Shown one piece after another: positions 43,749-49,237 of a DNA stretch of 49,237 nucleotides. Position 1 is the first letter of the stretch. Every line of letters begins with the position of its first letter. The notes beneath the pieces were generated by a model, which saw only the letters and a program-made list of their open reading frames with translations, ran no database searches and was not told the origin of the DNA. The position numbers were made by a program, and so were the translations under genes. The stretch is from an uncultured Lachnospiraceae bacterium (GTDB lineage: Bacteria > Bacillota > Clostridia > Lachnospirales > Lachnospiraceae), in the NCBI GenBank assembly GCA_944383765.1, contig CALWQT010000017.1:1-49237 (forward strand). Direction: 5' to 3'.

Positions 43749-44999
43749 ATGGAGAATCATCGAATCATTCAGGTAGAAGAGAAAGTACCCGTTCAATTGC
43801 TCGTTCCCCTTAGTATCCAGCATATGTTTGCCATGTTTGGGGCGTCTGTGCTGGTACCGTTTATGTTTGGGATCAATCCGGCAGTGGTATTGTTTATGAA
43901 TGGGGTAGGCACTTTGCTTTTTATCCTACTCACCAAGGGAAAAGCTCCCGCATATCTGGGTTCCAGTTTTGCTTTTCTGGCTCCCGCTCAGATTGTAATT
44001 GAAAAATTTGGCTATTCCTATGCGCTGGGAGGATTTGTGGCGGTAGGGTTTGCAGGCTGTATTCTGGCGTTTGTGATTTATAAATTCGGTTCCAAATGGA
44101 TTGATGTGGTACTGCCTCCGGCAGCCATGGGACCGGTGGTGGCCCTGATCGGTCTGGAACTTTCCGGCAGCGCTGCCAGCAATGCTGGGTTTATGGATGA
44201 TGTGATAGACCCGAGAAAGATAGGTGTTTTTTTGATCACCTTGGCGGTTGCTGTGTTTGGGTCTGTATTATTCCGGGGATTTTTATCCGTCATTCCCATT
44301 CTGGTGGCCATTATCGCAGGATATGTGGCTGCTTTGCTCACTGGTCTGGTGGATTTTTCCCAGGTTGCAGCAGCACCTTTGTTTTCCATCCCCAATTTTT
44401 CTACGCCCAAGTTTGATATGCAGGCAATCCTGATCATTCTTCCGGTAATCCTGGTCATTACTTCCGAGCATATCGGCCATCAGGTGGTCACCAGCAAGAT
44501 TATAGGACGGGACCTGATCAAAGATCCGGGACTGCATCGTTCTCTGCTGGGGGACAATCTGTCCACCATGATATCCGGATTGATCGGGTCAGTGCCTACT
44601 ACCACTTACGGGGAGAATATCGGCGTAATGGCCGTGACGAAGGTGTATAGCGTCAGAGTGATTGCGGGAGCGGCGGTTCTGTCTATCTGCTGTTCTTTCA
44701 TTGGAAAACTGTCTATGCTGATCAATAGCATTCCTGGTCCTGTAATTGGTGGAATTTCCTTTTTGCTTTATGGTATGATCGGGACTTCCGGACTCAGGAT
44801 ACTGGTGGATTCCCAGGTAGATTACGGAAAATCCAGGAATCTGGCATTGACTTCCGTGATTTTTGTGACGGGACTTTCCGGAATCACTCTGAATATTGGG
44901 CAGATTCAGTTAAAAGGCATGGTGCTGGCCTGTGTGACCGGGATGGTCCTCAGCCTTATTTTCTATGTGCTGGATCAGTGCCATCTGACCAATGACTGA
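43749..44999 (+). CDS. uraA: Uracil permease (NCS2 family)
   Basis: This uracil:proton symporter-type membrane protein has 416 residues and about 14 hydrophobic segments in the NCS2 fold. Close family matches are PLSIQHMFAMFGASVLVP, KAPAYLGSSFAF, LPPAAMGPVVALIGLEL, the TSEHIGHQ segment with the substrate-binding glutamate, and SVPTTTYGENIGVMAVTKV. These fit uracil rather than xanthine permeases. GGAGG lies upstream of ATG 43749. I found no PyrR-type attenuator in the 149-base upstream region and no convincing promoter. Confidence 0.93.
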   Translation: MENHRIIQVEEKVPVQLLVPLSIQHMFAMFGASVLVPFMFGINPAVVLFMNGVGTLLFILLTKGKAPAYLGSSFAFLAPAQIVIEKFGYSYALGGFVAVGFAGCILAFVIYKFGSKWIDVVLPPAAMGPVVALIGLELSGSAASNAGFMDDVIDPRKIGVFLITLAVAVFGSVLFRGFLSVIPILVAIIAGYVAALLTGLVDFSQVAAAPLFSIPNFSTPKFDMQAILIILPVILVITSEHIGHQVVTSKIIGRDLIKDPGLHRSLLGDNLSTMISGLIGSVPTTTYGENIGVMAVTKVYSVRVIAGAAVLSICCSFIGKLSMLINSIPGPVIGGISFLLYGMIGTSGLRILVDSQVDYGKSRNLALTSVIFVTGLSGITLNIGQIQLKGMVLACVTGMVLSLIFYVLDQCHLTND

Positions 45000-45049
45000 C
45001 CTGGAAGCAGGAGAAAGGTGGGTCAGAACGTTTAAATGTAAAGGCAGGT

Positions 45050-47284
45050 ATGACAGATATGAGTATTTATGATACATTGAATCCCATGCAGAAGGAGGCG
45101 GTCCTCTGCACAGAAGGACCGCTTCTGGTACTGGCGGGAGCAGGTTCGGGAAAAACCAGAGTGCTGACCCACAGGGTCGCTTATCTCATCGAAGAAAAAG
45201 GGATAGCCCCATGGAATATCATGGCGATCACATTCACCAATAAGGCAGCCGGTGAGATGAGAGAGAGGGTGGACAAACTGGTAGAGCAGGGGGCTGAAGC
45301 AGTATGGGTGGCGACTTTCCATTCTTCCTGTGTGAGAATCCTGCGCCGCCATATTGAATATCTGGGTTATGATACGAATTTTACCATTTATGATACGGAT
45401 GATCAGAAAACTCTGATGAAAAAAGTATTCAAGTCTTTGGAAATTGACCCCAGGCAGTACAAGGAACGGGCAGTGATGGGAGTGATTTCATCAGCCAAGG
45501 ACAAGCTGATCTCCCCGGAGGAATTTGAGCTGAATGCAGCCGGGGATTTCCGGAAGAAAAAAATCGGGGAAATTTACAAAGAATATCAGAAGCAGCTGAA
45601 AAAGAATAATGCCCTGGATTTTGATGACCTGATCGTGAAGACAGTGGAACTTCTGGAGCAGTACGAGGAGGTGCGGAATTACTATCAGGAACGGTTCCGT
45701 TATATTATGGTAGACGAGTATCAGGATACCAACTATGCCCAGTTTAAGCTGGTAAGCCTGCTGGCAGGGAAATATAAGAATCTTTGCGTGGTAGGAGATG
45801 ATGACCAGTCTATTTATAAATTCCGGGGAGCAGATATTGAAAATATCCTGAATTTTGAAGAATGTTTTCCGGGGGCAAAAGTGATCAAACTGGAACAGAA
45901 TTACCGGTCTACCGGAAATATCCTGAATGCGGCCAATGAGGTGATCCGTCATAACCGGGGCAGAAAGGATAAAACCCTCTGGACTTCCAATGGAGAAGGA
46001 AGTAAAGTGCGCTTCCGCCAGTTTGACCAGGCATATGAAGAAGCAGATGCGGTGGTCAAAGATATCAGGGACCAGGGATATGATTACAAAGACTGTGCAG
46101 TCCTTTACCGGACCAATGCCCAGTCCCGTCTTCTGGAAGAAAAATGTCTGCTGTATAACATACCCTATCGTCTGGTAGGCGGAGTGAATTTCTATCAGCG
46201 AAAAGAGATCAAAGATATCTTGGCATATCTGAAAACCATAGCCAACGGCAAAGATGACCTGGCGGTGCTGCGTATCATCAATGTGCCAAAGAGGGGAATC
46301 GGAGCAGCATCGGTGGCCAAGGCAGAGATTTTCGCTTCTGCCAACGGCTATTCCATGTATGATGCATTTGCCCGGGTGAGAGCGATTCCGTCTATGGGAA
46401 AAGCAGCAGAAAAAATACAGGGCTTTGTGGATCTGATCGAGGAATTCCGCCAGAAACTGGAGGATGATACATACAGCCTTCGGGCACTGATCGAGGATGT
46501 GCTGGAATCTACCGGATATCAGGCAGAGCTGGAAGAAGAAGGAGCCGTAGAGGCGGAGACCAGACTGGAAAATATTGAGGAACTGATCAACAAGGCAGTA
46601 AGCTATGAGTCGGAATGTGAAAATCCCAGCCTGGCAGAATTTCTGGAAGAGGTAGCGCTGGTAGCGGACGTGGACCGGATGGATGACTCGGAAGACAGGG
46701 TAACCCTTATGACTCTCCACAGCGCCAAAGGCCTGGAGTTTGATCATGTGTATCTTTGCGGGATGGAAGACGGACTGTTTCCCAGCATGATGGCAATTGC
46801 TTCTGATGATAAAGATGCAGTGGAAGAGGAAAGGCGTCTTTGCTATGTGGGCATTACCAGGGCAAAAAAGGATCTCCTTCTCACAGCGGCAAGACAGAGA
46901 ATGGTCAATGGGGAAACCAGATATTCAAAAATCAGCCGGTTTCTGGAAGAGATACCGCCGGAACTTCTGGAACAGTCCCGGTTGGAGCCCAGACTGTCCA
47001 GCAGACAGGTGTCCTTTGATGACAGCAGTCTCCCCTGGAACCAGAATTCCAGGCCGGCGGGAGTCAGCAGTTTCGGGAAGCCGGCATTCGGTAAGGCATT
47101 TACTGTGGAAAAAGCAGATTCCCTGGATTATGGCCCGGGAGACCGGGTTTCCCATATCAAATTCGGGGAAGGAACTGTCCGGGAAATCAAAGATGGCGGT
47201 AAGGACTTTGAGGTGACGGTAGAGTTTGACCGGGCTGGTGTAAAACGAATGTTTGCATCGTTCGCAAAGTTGAAAAAGCTGTAA
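45050..47284 (+). CDS. pcrA: ATP-dependent DNA helicase PcrA/UvrD
   Basis: This SF1A 3'-5' helicase in replication and repair has 744 residues. Motif I is GAGSGKT (30-36), motif II lies in VDEYQDTN, motif III is GDDDQSIYKFRGAD, and C-terminal motifs include LMTLHSAKGLEFDHV and YVGITRAKKDL. The end has a flexible linker and a Tudor-like domain (RVSHIKFGEGTV to the C-terminus) that in PcrA contacts RNA polymerase. The start at ATG 45050 follows AAGG at five bases; ATG 45059 is an alternative. It is complete and of normal length. Confidence 0.97.
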   Translation: MTDMSIYDTLNPMQKEAVLCTEGPLLVLAGAGSGKTRVLTHRVAYLIEEKGIAPWNIMAITFTNKAAGEMRERVDKLVEQGAEAVWVATFHSSCVRILRRHIEYLGYDTNFTIYDTDDQKTLMKKVFKSLEIDPRQYKERAVMGVISSAKDKLISPEEFELNAAGDFRKKKIGEIYKEYQKQLKKNNALDFDDLIVKTVELLEQYEEVRNYYQERFRYIMVDEYQDTNYAQFKLVSLLAGKYKNLCVVGDDDQSIYKFRGADIENILNFEECFPGAKVIKLEQNYRSTGNILNAANEVIRHNRGRKDKTLWTSNGEGSKVRFRQFDQAYEEADAVVKDIRDQGYDYKDCAVLYRTNAQSRLLEEKCLLYNIPYRLVGGVNFYQRKEIKDILAYLKTIANGKDDLAVLRIINVPKRGIGAASVAKAEIFASANGYSMYDAFARVRAIPSMGKAAEKIQGFVDLIEEFRQKLEDDTYSLRALIEDVLESTGYQAELEEEGAVEAETRLENIEELINKAVSYESECENPSLAEFLEEVALVADVDRMDDSEDRVTLMTLHSAKGLEFDHVYLCGMEDGLFPSMMAIASDDKDAVEEERRLCYVGITRAKKDLLLTAARQRMVNGETRYSKISRFLEEIPPELLEQSRLEPRLSSRQVSFDDSSLPWNQNSRPAGVSSFGKPAFGKAFTVEKADSLDYGPGDRVSHIKFGEGTVREIKDGGKDFEVTVEFDRAGVKRMFASFAKLKKL

Positions 47285-47407
47285 TAATTACAAAAATTTT
47301 AAGTAAAATAAGATAGTAAAAGGATATCGAATGTGATATACTGTAAACATCTGAATACTGCCGGCATTCTGATGGATCCGGGAGAAGGCTGAAAGGAAGT
47401 GGAGTCA

Positions 47408-47728
47408 GTGGGAAAATTTGATTTATTGGGAAAAGAGACCATGAACCGATTTGATACTGTAGGAAAAGACGCGATGAACCGTGTGGAGGAAATTATGAAT
47501 GCTACCAGATTAAATGAATTTTTACACAGAAAAGAAGAGGAAGAAAAGAAAAAAAATTGTATTCTTTGGGTATTGGCGATCATCGGAGCTGTGGCAGCTG
47601 TAGCAGCGATTGCTTATGGGGTATACCGCTTCTTCACTCCTGATTATCTGGAAGATTTTGAAGATGATTTTGATGACGATTTCGACGATGATTTCTTCGA
47701 TGAAGATGATGATAAGGACGAGAAATAA
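47408..47728 (+). CDS. Single-pass membrane protein with acidic Asp/Phe-rich tail
   Basis: I recognise no named family. The 106-residue product has an N-terminal amphipathic part with a recurring unit (LLGKETMNRFDTVGKDAMNR), a basic/acidic stretch (RKEEEEKKKN), one transmembrane helix (about residues 52-74, rich in Ala/Val/Ile) and a tail rich in Asp with spaced Phe (DDFDDDFDDDFF). The tail could bind divalent cations. GTG 47408 is preceded by AGGAAG at eight bases; GTG 47399 is the alternative. It lies 123 bp after pcrA and is followed by a terminator-like hairpin. Confidence 0.85.
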   Translation: MGKFDLLGKETMNRFDTVGKDAMNRVEEIMNATRLNEFLHRKEEEEKKKNCILWVLAIIGAVAAVAAIAYGVYRFFTPDYLEDFEDDFDDDFDDDFFDEDDDKDEK

Positions 47729-47750
47729 TCCGTTTTTTGAATAAGGACGA

Positions 47751-47788
47751 AAAAAGACGTTGTAAATATTTTTTACAACGCCTTTTTT
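47751..47788 (+). terminator. Terminator after the acidic-tailed protein gene
   Basis: AGACGTTGTAAA (47755-47766) pairs with TTTACAACGCCT (47772-47783) with one mismatch, preceded by A5 and followed by TTTTT. Confidence 0.8.
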
Positions 47789-47820
47789 GTGACAGGGCAG
47801 ATAGGAAAGGAAGAGAAGAA

Positions 47821-49237
47821 TTGAAAAAAGGCGACAGATGTGAAGGACTGATCCAGAAGATCGAGTTTCCTAATAAAGGAATCATGTACATAGAGGATGA
47901 AAAAGTAGTGGTAAAGAACGGGCTTCCCGGTCAGGTGGTATTGGCGGGAATTGCCAAAAAACGAAAAGGAAAATGCGAAGGACGGCTGCTGGAAGTGGTG
48001 AAACGCTCTCCTTTGGAAACAGCAGCAGACCCATGCCGGCATTTTGGAATCTGCGGCGGCTGCCTGTATCAGACCATTCCCTATGACGAGCAGCTGAAGA
48101 TCAAGGAAGAGCAGGTGAAAGCCCTTCTGGATGGGGTATGCCAGGATTATGAGTTTGAAGGGATCAAAGCCAGTCCTATCTCTGAGGGTTACAGGAATAA
48201 AATGGAGTTTTCTTTTGGAGATGAGGAAAAGGACGGCCCGTTATGCCTGGGAATGCACAAAAGGGGAAGCTTTTATGACGTGGTGAATGTGGACGGCTGC
48301 CGCATTGTTCATGAAGATTTCCGCAAGATCCTTACCGCAACAAGAGAGTACTTTACAGAGCAGGGAATATCCTTTTATAAAAAACTGAGACATGAAGGTT
48401 ATCTCCGCCATCTTCTGGTTCGCCGTGCCGTGAAGACAGGAGAAATCCTGACAGATCTGATCACGACTACTCAGACCGATAGTCTGGGACGGGAGGAAAC
48501 AGAACTGTTAAACGGCTGGAAAGAGTGTCTGCTGAATCTTTCCCTGGAAGGACAGTTTGCTGGAATCCTTCATACCCGGAATGACAGTCTGGCTGATGTG
48601 GTACAGGATGATGGAACGGAGATTTTACATGGTCAGGATTTCTTTTATGAGGAATTATTGGGGCTGAAATTCAGGATTTCTCCATTTTCCTTTTTCCAGA
48701 CCAATTCCTTAGGAGCTGAAGTGCTGTATGACAAGACCAGAGAGTATGTGGGAAGTACGGAAGGAAAAGTGGTGTTTGACCTGTACAGCGGCACAGGAAC
48801 CATAGCTCAGATTCTGGCTCCGGTGGCGGAAAAGGTAGTGGGAGTGGAGATTGTGGAAGAAGCGGTGGAAGCAGCCAGAAAAAACGCTGCCATGAACGGA
48901 CTGGGAAACTGTGAGTTTATTGCCGGGGATGTGCTGAAAGTAGTAGGCAGTCTGGAGGACAAGCCGGACCTGATCGTACTGGACCCGCCAAGAGACGGCG
49001 TTCATCCCAAAGCGCTGCCTAAGATCATCGAATTTGGCGTGGACCGTCTGGTTTATGTTTCCTGCAAGCCTACTAGCCTTCAGAGAGACCTGGTGACGTT
49101 GCAGGAAAATGGATACCGGGTGGAAAAAGCCTGTGCTGTGGATATGTTTCCGGGAACGGCGAATGTGGAGACGGTTGTCTTGCTTTCCAAGGGCGAGGTC
49201 GACTCGAAAAAGATTCGGGTTGAGTTCTCTTTGGAAG
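47821..49237 (+). CDS. rlmD: 23S rRNA (uracil-C5)-methyltransferase, RlmD/RumA type, 3' end missing
   Basis: This SAM-dependent RNA m5U methyltransferase has a frame open to the window end with 472 codons visible. It has an N-terminal TRAM domain, the 4Fe-4S motif CRHFGICGGC (C-x5-C-x2-C), a central insert, SPFSFFQTN, the SAM loop FDLYSGTGTI, DPPRDG and the catalytic cysteine in YVSCKP. The canonical enzyme ends near NVETVVLLSK; here the frame continues with GEVDSKKIRVEFSLE to the edge, so there is a C-terminal extension of unknown length. The start is a TTG at 47821, just after AGGAAAGGAAGAGAAGAA. RlmCD-like dual specificity is possible in Gram-positives. Confidence 0.93.
   Translation, partial: MKKGDRCEGLIQKIEFPNKGIMYIEDEKVVVKNGLPGQVVLAGIAKKRKGKCEGRLLEVVKRSPLETAADPCRHFGICGGCLYQTIPYDEQLKIKEEQVKALLDGVCQDYEFEGIKASPISEGYRNKMEFSFGDEEKDGPLCLGMHKRGSFYDVVNVDGCRIVHEDFRKILTATREYFTEQGISFYKKLRHEGYLRHLLVRRAVKTGEILTDLITTTQTDSLGREETELLNGWKECLLNLSLEGQFAGILHTRNDSLADVVQDDGTEILHGQDFFYEELLGLKFRISPFSFFQTNSLGAEVLYDKTREYVGSTEGKVVFDLYSGTGTIAQILAPVAEKVVGVEIVEEAVEAARKNAAMNGLGNCEFIAGDVLKVVGSLEDKPDLIVLDPPRDGVHPKALPKIIEFGVDRLVYVSCKPTSLQRDLVTLQENGYRVEKACAVDMFPGTANVETVVLLSKGEVDSKKIRVEFSLE

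Noticed and set aside
45491..46747. 418-codon open frame antisense to pcrA
   Set aside because: The sense strand encodes an intact PcrA. The antisense product is Phe/Ile/His-rich without motifs, typical of shadow frames.

Overview
The window looks like a chromosomal core segment from a Gram-positive anaerobe of the class Clostridia, most likely family Lachnospiraceae. The grounds are moderate GC with strong AGGAGG-type ribosome binding sites, sigma-A promoters, an HrcA/CIRCE heat-shock operon, YerC, DUF1836, YitT, a two-gene LysO exporter, a stand-alone MetH activation protein and a RelQ-like alarmone synthetase. The genus cannot be fixed from this alone. Coding density is high and no gap without a gene exceeds about 240 bases. 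I saw no rRNA, tRNA, CRISPR array, phage genes or insertion sequence.

Layout. 1-5496: the 3' part of the nusA-infB type operon (infB, missing its 5' end, then rbfA, nrnA, truB, ribF), closed by a terminator. 5552-10522: the class I heat-shock operon hrcA-grpE-dnaK-dnaJ, with a 17-bp-spaced promoter, a perfect CIRCE operator and a stem-loop between dnaK and dnaJ. 10564-15231: small independent units: a NusG domain II protein (-) divergent from a Gx-type membrane transporter (+), galT, a YitT membrane protein, and a split LysO exporter (-).

15443-26624: eleven co-directional, nearly gapless genes that look like one transcription unit. They cover one-carbon/methionine synthesis (metF, MetH activation protein, metH), a HAD phosphatase, a zinc-type ABC importer (SBP, ATPase, permease), a Ktr/Trk potassium channel pair, and two CobW-family GTPases. 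The second GTPase appears fused to a YcgQ/DUF1980-like domain. This is the part of the window with most room for undescribed biology (metal delivery tied to methionine synthesis).

26863-34630: a peptide uptake and degradation operon, M42 peptidase - lipoprotein SBP - DppB-DppC-DppD-DppF - second M42 peptidase, ended by a strong terminator. 34704-36541 (-): an unknown small protein and a membrane-anchored polysaccharide deacetylase. 36694-39234: a D-Ala-D-Ala carboxypeptidase and a homologue of F420-0:L-glutamate ligase in an organism type not expected to make F420. 39291-40821 (-): an acetyltransferase with a consensus promoter and an orphan NMT1-type binding lipoprotein. 40969-49237: alarmone synthetase, Cof-type phosphatase, YerC, DUF1836 regulator (-), uracil permease, PcrA helicase, an acidic-tailed single-pass membrane protein, and an RlmD/RumA-type 23S rRNA methyltransferase that runs off the end of the window and carries the beginning of an unusual C-terminal extension.

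All five convergent gene pairs share one bidirectional hairpin terminator. Promoters and terminators were identified by eye and none has been tested. Family assignments rest on recognised motifs, not on searches.
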